From contig JAKUHH010000126.1 in assembly GCA_022701365.1 (NCBI GenBank), positions 186,001-250,000 on the forward strand: a stretch of DNA of 64,000 nt, read 5' to 3'. Positions 1 through 9,765 of this stretch are shown here, one piece after another. Source of the DNA: Mycocentrospora acerina (Eukaryota; Ascomycota; Dothideomycetes; Pleosporales). Both the position numbers and the translations under genes were made by a program. The notes under the pieces were generated by a model. The model searched no databases, was not told the DNA's origin, and saw nothing but the letters and a program-made list of their open reading frames with translations. Numbering within the stretch: position 1 is the first letter of the stretch; every line of letters starts with the position of its first letter.

Positions 1-998
1 ACATCGCCTGAAACGTTCTTCAGGCTGACAAATAAGTGGTGTAGGTTATGTTCGTCAACCTGAGTTGTAGGCCGGCTCTCGAGCAAGCTCATCATCGACT
101 GCAGCCTGGTGATTTCGATGGCTGAGTCGTCTCCGGTCAGAATGCGGCCACGTTGTGAGGGGCTCCGCACTATTACGTCGCCAGAGAGCATCTTGTTGCC
201 AGCCACGAGATCCCATACAGTCGCCTCGCGCACTGTTTCCAGCTCTTTGGCAGTCAGGACCTTGTGCAGCAGCTGGCGGCGTGCCGTGTCCAGACGGTTC
301 ACGAGCACCGACATTTTGTCTAGAGAGCTGTATTTGCGCGCCAGCAGCAGCTCGTGCACCTTGGTCGAGTGCCATTCGCGCAGACACGATGCAATCTCGT
401 CGACCAAGGGCTCTTGTGCAGACGTCGGCGTCTCATCGCCAATCTTCAGCATGGGCACGGGGGCAGGTGGACGCGGTGCGGTGAGGTCTGAGATGGGCGA
501 TAGGGGCAGCATGAGCTGCTGGAGGTGTTCTTCGCGGGCGGTCCACTGCGAGCCGTGGCTGCCAGCGCGCTTTCTGTTCGATTTGCGGCGCACGATGGCC
601 GAGGCGGCATCAGACTTGGAGGTTCGGCGTGTGCCCATGGCTGCAGGGGAGACGGCGCGTGTGCTTTCTGTAGGTGTGATAATTCCATTTGTTGCCTGTT
701 CGCCACTTTCGGTGCTTTTGCCCTCACCCAACACTTCGCGCACCTCGACGCAGCAGCGCGGGAAAATGCCCGAGAAGACGCGTGCTTCGAGTGTTTGACC
801 CTTTATGCTCGTCAAGCCTGCCAGCAGCGACGGCGGCGCAACCAAGTAGCCACGGTACCAGGCGCCATCGTTTCCGCCCTGCTCAATGACATACAACTCG
901 TCACCAATCTCGAGCGGCAGGTCGGCGGGCGACGAGGGCTGAAATGGGAATGTGCATATTGCAAAGGCAATCCGTGGTAATGGTCTCCAGCGCGGCAT
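1..998 (-). CDS. DOCK-family guanine nucleotide exchange factor, N-terminal part (runs off left edge)
   Basis: From the ATG at 998 the minus strand stays open for 332 codons to the window edge. Residues about 11-88 look like an SH3 domain (AICTFPFQPSSP, then DELYVIEQGG and GAWYRGYLV). A basic, low-complexity linker follows, then a segment with RILTGDDSAIEITRLQSMM, which is typical of the N-terminal region of dedicator-of-cytokinesis (DOCK) proteins. These activate Rac/Cdc42-type GTPases and work with ELMO at the cell cortex; fungal members are called Dck1. The C2-like DHR1 domain and catalytic DHR2 domain must lie to the left of the window, so exchange activity cannot be judged here. No intron is needed in the visible part. 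It is transcribed away from the copper transporter gene at 2159. Several open frames on the opposite strand are shadows of this GC-rich coding sequence. Confidence 0.85.
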   Translation of the reverse strand, partial: MPRWRPLPRIAFAICTFPFQPSSPADLPLEIGDELYVIEQGGNDGAWYRGYLVAPPSLLAGLTSIKGQTLEARVFSGIFPRCCVEVREVLGEGKSTESGEQATNGIITPTESTRAVSPAAMGTRRTSKSDAASAIVRRKSNRKRAGSHGSQWTAREEHLQQLMLPLSPISDLTAPRPPAPVPMLKIGDETPTSAQEPLVDEIASCLREWHSTKVHELLLARKYSSLDKMSVLVNRLDTARRQLLHKVLTAKELETVREATVWDLVAGNKMLSGDVIVRSPSQRGRILTGDDSAIEITRLQSMMSLLESRPTTQVDEHNLHHLFVSLKNVSGD

Positions 999-1914
999 GG
1001 CGCCAGGCGTGCTGACGTCTCGAGCTATCGTGGGTGGGATGGGCGAGAGAGCATCACGAGCATTCGGCGTGTTTGGGCGTATGTTCAGGGTTTCCTGGGC
1101 TTGAATTGGTTCAGATGGATACGGGGATGGACGCTGCGCGGCGAAGGATCACCCCTGGATGCGCTGCGAACTCTGGGGATTGGCTCCGACCAAACTTTAA
1201 GCGGGAGCTTAATCAGCCTGTAGACAGAGAACTCGCGAGCAGTCGAGATGACTTTGTATGAGCAAAGGCCGCCTCTCGAGTGCGTGTGCGACGGTGTTTC
1301 AGCAGCACAAATTGCTGTCGAGAGCAGCCGCGGAAGAGCTTGGGTGTGCATCGATTCATCCGGGGTACCTTGGCGTAGGACGACCGCTTCATGCACTGCA
1401 CGAGCACGATCAACACGCCCCACGAGGATCTGATTCATGGCAATCGGACCACCGTGGACTGGCGCTCTCTTGTCACGCGAGAAGTGCAACGGCTCTCGTA
1501 CCGATGATCGACGTCTACCAGAACATGACACAGCCTGCCTCCGCTGCCTCAGTCCCGTCAGGCCACAATTGGCCACGGCTGCATGGCATTTGCGTGGCAG
1601 AGGACGCGACTATGCGCTATCGCAACCTGGAACTGCAACGACTTTATCGGGCACATACTCAAAACACCGCATCGACGGGGTGATGACGCTACCTGCGCCA
1701 ATGAGCTCTCTCCGTTCCGTTGAGCACCCTCCGACTACGATTACATGGATCATTCCTGTTCATCACAGATATGCTTTCCCGTAGAACCCCACCACGCGCT
1801 CACATTGTCATGAATGAAAATCGTGTCCACTGCGAAAGGGCTTGGTTGATGTGGTGGCCTTGGCATCAAACGGACGCCCAAGACGGAAAGTGCTTCTCAT
1901 CGTATGTTCTCAAA

Positions 1915-1922
1915 TGTGCTCA
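1915..1922 (+). promoter_or_regulatory. Copper-response-like element TGTGCTCA
   Basis: TGTGCTCA lies about 240 bp upstream of the ATG of the CTR-type transporter. This is the form of the Mac1 recognition sequence described for Aspergillus copper-uptake genes, and it agrees with the yeast core TTTGCTC. Mac1 activates copper uptake genes under copper limitation. The match is exact but only 8 bases long; its position before a copper transporter makes it credible. Binding has not been shown for this sequence. Confidence 0.5.
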
Positions 1923-2062
1923 ATGATCCATTTTCCTCTCATGTACACCATGGTGCCCACAAACACGTGCTGGCCCCTTCTCTACCGTCCGCTGCCATTG
2001 TGGAATTTGGTTTGACACATTGCTTCTTGTTTGATGTTTTGACACCTACTCCTTCTCTTTCT

Positions 2063-2070
2063 TTTGCTCA
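2063..2070 (+). promoter_or_regulatory. Copper-response-like element TTTGCTCA
   Basis: TTTGCTCA lies about 90 bp upstream of the transporter ATG and matches the yeast Mac1 element TTTGC(T/G)C(A/G). It is in the same orientation as the box at 1915, 148 bp away. Yeast copper-uptake promoters usually carry paired Mac1 sites, so two boxes before a CTR gene fit the family pattern. Confidence 0.55.
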
Positions 2071-2158
2071 CCAGTCGTCTGTCATCCGGCACACACAACG
2101 TCTCTTACTTTAAATCACTCACGTTCTAGTCGAGACGCTGGGTATACTCCTCTATCAA

Positions 2159-2927
2159 ATGAACATGGATATGTCACAGCCAGCCTCGAGTGCCACTCAG
2201 GCCCACGCTACGCCCATGCCATCAATGCCAACCGTAGACTCCATGTCAGGAATGTCTAGCACGTTTTCTTCCAGTACTAGGGTCACTCTCTGGTTTACAG
2301 ACTGGACTACCACAACAACAACGACATACGTACTAACCATCCTCTTCCTCTTCATCCTCGGCATGCTCAACCGCTTTCTCGGTGCACTCAAAACCCAGTT
2401 GGAGAGAAAGTGGAAAGTACAACTTGACAACACCGTTGAGTCGTCCACTTTGAACCGCGGAAGGTTTGTTGATGGCAGTGGGTTGAAGGGCCACGTGCGC
2501 CGATGGAGTCAAGCGTTGGGGCCTCAGTTTACAACGATAAAACATCACGACCGTGATCTTGAGCAGGAGTCAGAGCCATTGAGTCCGATATCCCAGAGGA
2601 TACAAACCGAGAGCGAGGAAGAGAAGCGACAAGAGAAGAAACTCCCCAGGCCTTGGGTTGCTCACGCACCCTGGAGTTTGAAGAAAGATGGAATTAGTGC
2701 TGGATTGGAGTTTACGCGAGCACTGATTGGGTACATATTGTAGGTTCTGTCTATACAAATAGAGATGATGTGACTAATACTGTCTCAGGATGCTAGCTGT
2801 CATGACATACAATGTTGGGTTTCTTTTTGCGGTCACCGGGAGTGTTCTGCTCGGCGAGCTTATTTTTGGGAGGTACACAAGAGGCGGCGGTCAATCAGGC
2901 TGGGTAGAGGGAGGATGTCATGAGTAA
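2159..2927 (+). CDS. CTR-family copper transporter
   Basis: Two exons, 2159-2739 and 2789-2927, flank a 49-nt intron (donor GTAGGT, branch ACTAAT, acceptor CTCAG), giving 239 residues. CTR proteins are homotrimeric high-affinity Cu(I) importers with three membrane helices. The N-terminus is Met-rich (MNMDM, MPSM, MSGM), as expected for copper capture. A first hydrophobic helix follows a Thr run (YVLTILFLFILGML), then a long hydrophilic loop. The second exon carries the helix-2 motif MLAVM at 195-199, which is the Cu-coordinating MxxxM, and helix 3. The usual helix-3 GxxxG is altered: by alignment from MxxxM the first Gly position is Ser212, giving SxxxG with an extra Gly at 211. Loop length suggests a Ctr2/Ctr3-like fungal member; plasma or vacuolar membrane cannot be decided. 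Two Mac1-like boxes upstream suggest induction by copper limitation. Confidence 0.9.
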
Positions 2928-3324
2928 ATCAGACGCAGATCTAACAAGATTAAAAGGCGGTATTTAGTACGACGACTAGGATTTCCATGACCTGACTTTA
3001 CTGTGTCTGATTTGTTCAAAGTTAACCTGACATCCTGCCCACCCTACAACATGTTCTCTAACTTTGAATTAGTGCATCTCTTAAAAGGTCTAACATTTAA
3101 AAATAATGCTTCCCAAAGTGGTGCCAAACCTTAGAGCAGTGCTACATGAACACGTGTGACATAGCGTACGTTCTTAAATTAGCTGAATAGCAAACGAGAG
3201 CATCGTACCTACCCTATAGCCTCTTCCACTACTAACAGCTCTGAAATTCCACTCCCCCTTCTTACGATACACGGCTATTCTCTCAGCAGACTTGACGCGG
3301 CACACCCTAATCACAGGCAGTGCG
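2928..3324. other. Intergenic, no feature seen
   Basis: About 400 bp of AT-rich sequence between the transporter stop and the F-box gene start, both on the plus strand. It should contain the transporter 3' end and the F-box promoter. I see no RNA gene, repeat or credible reading frame. Confidence 0.5.
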
Positions 3325-4937
3325 ATGGCGGTAAGCTTTGTCAATCACTTTGATGTACGTTGAGTAACTAACAGAACTATAGTCACAACTGCGTCGCTCC
3401 GCACGAATTGCAGCTCTGAAGAAAGAAAAACACAATGCTTCTACAACGCGGACGGAGAACGCAGATAATTCGCGAGCGCCGATGACAAGGCAGTGTGCTT
3501 CCAGTCGCCAGCCAGATGCCATTACCAATCCATTCATGCTCCTCCCAAACGAATTGGTCCTAGAGATCTTTGATGAGCTATCATACCAAGAAGATATAGA
3601 TCATGATGGTAACGTTGCAAAGAATATTGCAAAGTCTTTGGCTTCTTTTGCAAGGACTTGCCGTTATTTGCAACCGTTTGCTACGCGATATTTGTACCAA
3701 ACATACCGATCATCGTATGCACCTATCAATGGATTCCTAAGCAAGGTATTTTCAGACATTGCTCTCGCCTCTCGGGTACGGAATATCCATGTGGGTTGGA
3801 ATAAGTCAAATTCGACAACATATAGCTCCCCTAGCTTGAGTTTAGATAAGCTGACGGACAATGTTCGTTGCATGTCTCTGGCCTCCAAAGACAGTTGGAT
3901 TGAATATATCGCAACGGAACCCGAAGCTTGTTCTTTAGCCCTACTAGTATTCGTCTCTCGCAAATCTCTTCGGAGCTTACGAATGAATGAGTTGTCGTAC
4001 GGCGAGGTACGGGACCTGAGATGTTTGGAACCAATTCTTCGTGCTGCTTCGCAAAATTCAGTCACTCCACCTATAAATACGGATTTCCACATGCTCCGTC
4101 GACTAGAGATTTATGCTCCAGGCTCATCTCTCACGAGCATCTTTTTTTATCATGCTGTTACCATCTCTCCGCGAGATTCTCATAGATTGTGTTCAACAAA
4201 CGTCTTTGAAAGATTTAGAGGAAACCCCTCAATGGCCTCTAGCAAATAAATCATCTTTTGTCGAAAAGTTGACATTTCTAGAAGCATACATAATTCCAGG
4301 TATTCTGTGCGTCATAATCAACGCATGTAATGCAATCAAGAGTTTCCAGTATTCTGGTGTCAACACCACAGACCTACCTGACCATCATCAGTGGCATGCA
4401 GATGTTATCGGAGCATTAGAAATACACAGCAAATCTTTGAATGAGCTTATAATCTACAATCTTTTCGAGCGTTTTGGCGAATCGTGGATTGATAAATACT
4501 TGCCCATTCAATGCATAGCTAAGCTATCCAATATCAGGGAACTACTGATCGACTACATCCTTATTATGGGAAAGCCTACTGGGGTTTATGAACCTCCCGA
4601 CAGAGCTCGAATTATGGACGACTCTTGGACCGGATATGTCTCACTTCCTGATCTGCTTCCACCAAATTTGGAATGCTTAAGGCTCGAGTACATGCGATCG
4701 GCCCTGACCTGGGGAGTCGATTATGACGCGCAACTCAGAACACTACTCTCAGATGATTGCGTAGTCTCATTGAAATCCGTCTATATATTCTACTATCACG
4801 ACACAAGTCATGGGGAATTCCCACTACATCTATGGACTTTACAAAACGAATTTCGGGAGTGCGGTATCGAGTTCAGATATACAGTTCAGTATGACTTAGA
4901 AGAGAGTGGCAAGTTTCAAGTTCTGAAAGTATTCTAA
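3325..4937 (+). CDS. F-box protein, frame broken at a T7 run
   Basis: Exon 1 is only ATG GCG (3325-3330), followed by a GTAAGC donor and an ATAG acceptor at 3382. Exon 2 then reads SQLRRSARIAALKKEK and, from residue about 52, an F-box (MLLPNELVLEIFDEL). F-box proteins recruit substrates to SCF ubiquitin ligases through Skp1. The first frame continues to 'MLRRLEIYAPGSSLTS' and then turns into unlikely protein. The convincing continuation (LLPSLREILIDCVQQ...) is in the next frame down to the stop at 4937. The frames meet at seven T's at 4142-4148; one T fewer would join them, and no GT-AG intron fits there. So either the gene is inactivated or the base is a sequencing error. The rest resembles the degenerate leucine-rich tails of fungal F-box proteins. 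A 56-nt intron (4906-4960, CTGAC branch, ACAG acceptor) could add about 58 residues ending at 5136, but its donor is weak. Confidence 0.7.
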
Positions 4938-5418
4938 AGATGTCATGCTGACTATAACAGATACACTTCAGGATCTCGCTCAAGACCTCTTACTTCTGGG
5001 TCATGACGGCTTCCAAATGCTTGATCACTTTTATAACATAGCAGGTGACGGTGAACTCTACAGACCAGAAGCAATCAAGGCAGTTATGAATAAAATTTTG
5101 TGTCTTGAGGCAGGGGACAGTGCTTCTGTCTTCTAAGAGTGATCGTGTATTCGAGGACATGACGTCAATGTTTACCACAGCATAAATACGGTTTCTGTGC
5201 CGTTAGAATATGTAAGAGCTTTGAGTGAGAAGCTATCGAGCGAGTGTCAACTATATTGGAGTGGTAGCAACTTGTCAAATGATTAGGTGTCTGGACATAG
5301 TTTTTTAATTTCAATGTAGCTTGAGTTTGAAAACCATCCCTAAGAGCGTTGATAAAAGTACTATTTTTGCTGGTGATTGCGAAGATTATTAACATCATGG
5401 AGTAATAACACCAATCAC

Positions 5419-5946
5419 CTACACCTCCCCAATTATTCCCACAGTCCTCCACTTTTGATTCTCGCCCCATCCCACAGGCGTCTGATCGCGAATCGCCTGT
5501 GCCGGAATGCGATACATGACCAAATACTCCCCCCAATGCAACCACTCATCATCTCTCGCCTCATCCATACCCTTCAGCAAATCGACGGCACGAAACACCG
5601 GGCCCCTCGCTAGATGCTTTGTATCTACTGTCACGACCCATGTATCCTCTCCGTACTTTTCGCTGAAATGCTTGGCGACATGTTCGGCGTGTGACAGGCT
5701 ATCGTACACGCTGATGAAAGGGCTTGATATATTGGTCTGCTGCGTGAGGTGCGCAAGTCCGAAGCGAGACAGTGCCGAGGTGTAGTTGAGAATTGTGGTT
5801 TGGTTTTTGGACGTGAAGCCTGTGGAGAAATTGTATCGGGTTTGGGCGGAGGCGCGATGCACGCGGTAGACAAGGGGTGGGATGGAGGACGGTGGCGTGG
5901 AGGGTTGAGGCGGAGCGAGGTGATGGTTGATGGGGAGAGTGTACAT
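5419..5946 (-). CDS. Small protein of uncertain family (DUF7587 / ADP-ribosyltransferase-fold-like?)
   Basis: A single-exon frame from the ATG at 5946 encodes 175 residues. I cannot name it with certainty. The order of short motifs is suggestive: YRVHRAS near residue 28, then GFTSKN, a middle SSPFISVYDS, WVVTVDT, and GEYLVMYRIPAQAI near the end. An Arg-containing first strand, a central Ser-rich strand and a late Glu-containing strand is the general plan of ADP-ribosyltransferase-like folds and of the fungal family DUF7587, which I think it resembles. No signal peptide or membrane helix is evident. The protein-like composition (many aromatic and hydrophobic strands, few low-complexity runs) argues that it is a real gene. 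Its neighbours give no clue to function. No toxin activity should be assumed. Confidence 0.55.
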   Translation of the reverse strand: MYTLPINHHLAPPQPSTPPSSIPPLVYRVHRASAQTRYNFSTGFTSKNQTTILNYTSALSRFGLAHLTQQTNISSPFISVYDSLSHAEHVAKHFSEKYGEDTWVVTVDTKHLARGPVFRAVDLLKGMDEARDDEWLHWGEYLVMYRIPAQAIRDQTPVGWGENQKWRTVGIIGEV

Positions 5947-7554
5947 TGCTTGGTGATATTAGGGTATATGTCTTGAGGAGGAAGGAGGGGACTAACTTGT
6001 CATCCTGATAGTAATGGCGGTGGCAGTTCAGACTAGGTGGTATTCACTTGATGATGATACTACAGAGTGCCAACGAAAACTGTGATAGCTGAATGAGGAG
6101 TATAGTATTGAGATTGATGTTGAAAACTATTGCTGAACGTATTGAGTTTTGAGAACTGTGATGATACAGTACAGATATAGCAAGATGAGCGTATGGCTGG
6201 AGATGGAAGACAAATTGTTGAAAATATAACTCCTTTTATATTAATACATTTCGATGTAAGAGCAGCGGTGAAATGAACTTGCCAAAAGGCTCTAAGCTTC
6301 TGAATCAGATGCTGCCCGGCTATGTCTATTTCCTTCCCCGTCTACAGATTTTTTTTGGCTCCTACCGGGAAGTCGACAACCCGACGGACAGAAGCGCTGG
6401 CAAATGCATGCTACCGTGACATAAGTGATGAGACAAAGCAGCTACAACTCTTGATGTGGAGCGATGCAAGTATTTGACACCGGATCAATAGAAAGGCTAG
6501 TGGTTTGGAATGTCTTTCGTATGGAGCTGAGACAAGGATGCTTGTTTGGAGTTTCTCCAAATACCAATATGGGGTATAATTTTGGTTTAATTTGGATTGG
6601 GGTTGTGACAAATACAATTCTACCTGTAGGGAGCGTAGATGATTGTAGCTCGCGCATGCACGAACGATCTGTGCAATTGTGCCGGTTGATGTAGACTTAA
6701 CATGCAGTAGAAACTCCGAGTGAATATACGAAAATAGTGGAACTATTAAGGGGACTCTTTGAATATACATCCTTTCGCTGATGAGATGATATAAAGTTCA
6801 AATAGCCTTTGGTTGGACAAGAAGAGGAAACACGCGCATATTTGTGGGATAGGGATAGCATGACTTCAGGGGAAACCCAGAACGTACTGTTTTTTTCTTA
6901 ACGTCTGTACTTCTGTCAATAGGCGGTTTAGCCAGGCATGCTACCGTTAAGACATCACAGTTGTGATTCTCGGTTCTCGAGCGTAGGACAAACAAACGGA
7001 TGCGGGCATCGGGAGGGATAGGACTGCAGGGTATATCATTAGTTAGCCCATAGTACAACTCAGCAACCGTGAACTTGGGACTCTGGGTCCTTTCCGAGAT
7101 GATAGACAACGCCAGCGTGAGACATGAGAGAAGCGGCGTATTGCAGCTCTGGGAGCGGCTGCACGCGGGTTCAACGATGATAGTAGTATAAGATCACTCA
7201 CCGCTGTTTGTAGTCGTCTGGCTGGGCGAGAGTAGCCGATTTACAATAAACAACTGGAGAGAATAATGATGAGGAGTGAATGCTGCATCCACGTGAGTCG
7301 GTACCTGCTCCGCGCCTCCGCAAAAACCCACCATACCACATTCGGCCATCGTCATCCGAACATCGAAAAAGTGATGATAGCGATCGCTCGCGTGCAAACA
7401 GGCATCAAACGACGCCAATCCCTACAAACAGTATGTCAGCATCCTCGAGATGACAATGCGACATCTCAGTTGACTCTCACACAGCCCCTTCGCCGTCGTT
7501 AAATCCACAACCCACCGGCAAACGCGCCAAAACACCAACCACACAGCTTTCACA
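5947..7554. other. Intergenic 1.6 kb, no gene supported
   Basis: This stretch separates the small minus-strand gene from the mitochondrial ribosomal protein gene. It holds several open frames of 70-119 codons on both strands (for example 6411-6770 and 6798-7109, minus), but none shows domain-like sequence, consistent splice sites or an ATG in good context. The part from 6180 to 6300 is AT-rich, and CT-rich sequence appears near 7470-7550 just before the ribosomal protein start. Confidence 0.5.
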
Positions 7555-7839
7555 ATGTCCTATTTCCGCATAACACTCATGCGCTCCGGCATCGGCATGC
7601 CGCTCAAAACCCAAGGCGTTCTCAAGGCGCTCGGCCTCCGCAAACGCATGACCACCGTATACCACCCCGTGTCGCCATCTGTTGCTGGGCAAATCATGAG
7701 GATCAAAGAGCTGGTTGATGTTAAGGAGGTGCAGCATGCGATGACGAAGCATGAGATGCGCGAGTCGAGACGGCCAGATCCGGGATATTATATTGAGAAG
7801 AAAGCAGGGGAGGCTATGAGGGGGTATGAGGAGTTGTGA
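7555..7839 (+). CDS. MRPL33: Mitochondrial large ribosomal subunit protein uL30m
   Basis: One exon of 94 residues beginning MSYFRITLMRSGIGMP. The run ITLMRSGIGMPLKTQGVLKA followed by LGLRKRMTTVYHPVSPSVAG is the uL30 fold: a beta strand carrying the I-x-L-x-R-S motif, then a helix 'LKALGLRK' and the H-x-V-x-P turn. Next comes GQIMRIKELVDVKEV. Bacterial L30 ends about here; fungal mitochondrial uL30m (yeast Mrpl33) carries a short charged C-terminal tail like the one seen. It binds 23S-like rRNA in the mitochondrial large subunit. Length agrees with the fungal family (about 85-110 residues). The ATG at 7555 follows the sequence TCACA and is the only upstream Met in frame. Confidence 0.88.
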   Translation: MSYFRITLMRSGIGMPLKTQGVLKALGLRKRMTTVYHPVSPSVAGQIMRIKELVDVKEVQHAMTKHEMRESRRPDPGYYIEKKAGEAMRGYEEL

Positions 7840-8408
7840 GGTGAAGCGAATATATGTGGGAAATAGGAAGACCTTGAGGACATGTACAGTAGTGCACAAG
7901 AAAGAGCGGGCATACATGGCGTTTTTTGGGTTATCATGATATGCGTGAACGAAAGAGCAGGTTTAGTACAGCGTGGACCGTCCTATGTGTCAATGGATGA
8001 GGTATTGAGTCTATTTGTCGGTGTTTCACAAGATTACGACAATGTATTCAACTTGCAATTGTTCGCCGAACGTCTGAGAATGTGGATCCTTGATGATTCA
8101 TTGTGAGCATCGAAAAAACTTGCCAAGTCGCCTTATGTATATTGGGGGTATCGATTAGCAATACAATTATGCATTACAGCAAGCACCTGAGAACATGAGC
8201 TAATGACAGTAAATATATGGACTCGTTAAATAAGAGTTCCATACGAGGATACTGTGTGATGATGCTAAGAAGTACTGAAGGGAAACCCCTATCCACCTAA
8301 GTGACATTTGCGAAGTGTGTTGCAAACCCAATGCTTCACCTTGGTAACTATTTTCTTCTTCATATCATTTGCACTGGCACTCGCCACGTTCAACTTGTCT
8401 CTCTTATT
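7840..8408. other. Intergenic, no feature seen
   Basis: About 570 bp between the ribosomal protein stop and the decayed gene on the other strand. A 74-codon frame at 7882-8106 overlaps the probable 3' untranslated region and has no recognisable character. No RNA gene or repeat is seen. Confidence 0.4.
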
Positions 8409-9011
8409 TCATTCCTTCTTCATCAAAGATATCCCAATACCCCACGTCAAATACCCAACAAGCCGCTCTCTATACAAATTAGGCGCCGCATCTTCATCAC
8501 ACAATAGTCCCCAATCCAGGATGACTTTACTCAGAGCTAGGCGCCTCCGGAAGCGTACCCCATGGTCGTACCGTAACGATTCGTAGGCTTGGATACGGTC
8601 AGCAAGTGGTAGATACGCGTATACAGCCGGGCCTTCGCCAAGGGGTCCAGGGCTGGAATATCTTCGACAAGTAAGAAGGGCAACTTGTCTGCCTCGACTA
8701 TTGAGGTCACTATGCGCTTGTAGGAAAGCTGGAGCGCTGGCTCTTCTAAGGGGAAGAAATCGTTCACTGTGCACCATTTGCACTATCGGCGGCAAGGCGC
8801 GATTGTCATGCTGGGAAAATATTTTTGTTTTGGTAATATCAACAATCCTAGGAGTGTTCATCAACTTAAGAGGTCCCTCTACCCGAGACACCCAGTCTTT
8901 CGGTTTCGGTTCCGCGTTTGTCTTGACAACTTCATCACACACAGGGTTCCATCCCATTCCACCAGGAACCGAAAGATTCGACCTGAGGGAAACGGGCAAC
9001 GAAGATTTCAT
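8409..9011 (-). pseudogene. Decayed gene with two compensating single-base frame changes, family unknown
   Basis: From the ATG at 9011 the minus strand reads sensible protein (MGWNPVCDEVVKTNAEPK, then KLMNTPRIVDITKTK) until about 8765. There the good sequence moves into another frame: NDFFPLEEPALQLSYKRIV, then DKLPFLLVEDIPALDPLAK and RYGTTMGYASGGA, which ends in a stop at about 8537. Immediately after, the first frame again becomes protein-like (VILDWGLLCDEDAAPNLYRE, then GYLTWGIGISLMKKE) to a stop at 8409. The uninterrupted first frame through the middle is Arg/Leu/Ser-rich and looks like a shadow. I interpret this as one coding sequence of about 200 codons with two opposite single-base indels. 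No GT-AG intron pair explains both switches. I do not recognise the family and see no catalytic motif. Confidence 0.5.
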
Positions 9012-9765
9012 ACCGATGGAGAAGAATGTGGCGCTAAAAGCTTTAGGAAGATGTAAATGCGTACCATAGTTTAGCAAAGCAATATAATATAGGCTATACA
9101 CTAATACCTGTGTATTGTGGGTTCACAGGTGTTTAAGACTTTCGATGTACTGAGCGTTTGGTTCACTCACAATATTTGAAAAATAGCCATGCCCTGACGA
9201 CGAATAGCTCGTCAAAATCTAATTGATTTCTTCTCAAGGGCTGTCTGGCCCGTGAAAGAATGTATTGTGAAAGTATTGTGTGGTTCGTTCTGAAGGTCAA
9301 CTTGGGTGCACAAATTCAACTTTGTAGGGCCAAATTGACAAGTACAGTATGCAACCAAATGGCATGTTAATGCTTACCCTATGGCGAAAGGTTAGGACTA
9401 AGGTCGCCGATGGCTCCATGGATGACGCAGGAGAGACCAAGTGACAGACGTGCACGTCCCACCTCTGACAAAGGTATCCAAGCCCTCGACACTTCCGTCC
9501 TATCCATTCATCCATCGCCTCGTATACTATCGTAGACATAAAGTTAGCGAATATCATATTTTACGGATTTCTCACGAGACTAAGAATTCATTCTTAAAAG
9601 ACACATACCCAATCAGGATCAGTCAAAGCACACCACCAGGGCTTGGTGGCGATGTTTCTTACAGAAACATCCTTGTGCCACCACTTCTTACCAGCATTCA
9701 CATTTGCGATATATTAGTACAAATCAAACTACCAACTTAAGTTTTTTATCCAACCTGCCTCCATA
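9012..9765. other. Intergenic, no gene supported
   Basis: About 750 bp of AT-rich sequence between a minus-strand remnant and a plus-strand gene, so it should contain both promoters. Open frames at 9297-9557 (minus) and 9441-9740 (plus) show no domain-like sequence. An inverted repeat is visible at about 9628-9685: CACCACCAGGGCTTGGTGGCG is followed by GTTTCTTACAGAAAC, both able to form short hairpins. Confidence 0.4.

Larger units (their letters stand above)
999..2158. other. Divergent intergenic region between the DOCK gene and the copper transporter
   Basis: About 1.16 kb separates two divergently transcribed genes. Short overlapping open frames exist on both strands, but none has recognisable protein character or a supported splice pattern. 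The part near 2159 holds two copper-response-like boxes, listed separately. The stretch just before the transporter ATG is pyrimidine-rich, as is common in fungal promoters. Confidence 0.6.

Noticed and set aside
109..798. Plus-strand frame of about 229 codons, and overlapping frames 155-484 and 525-980
   Set aside because: They start at non-ATG codons in part and are antisense to the DOCK SH3 gene, which has clear homology on the minus strand.
1085..1576. 163-codon minus-strand frame and overlapping plus frames in the DOCK/CTR promoter
   Set aside because: No domain-like sequence, several overlapping frames of the same quality, no splice support.
4945..5136. Separate 63-codon gene after the F-box gene
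   Set aside because: More likely the end of the F-box gene joined by a 56-nt intron, or untranslated sequence.
6411..7109. Two minus-strand frames of 119 and 103 codons
   Set aside because: No recognisable protein pattern, no intron logic and no coding neighbours in phase.
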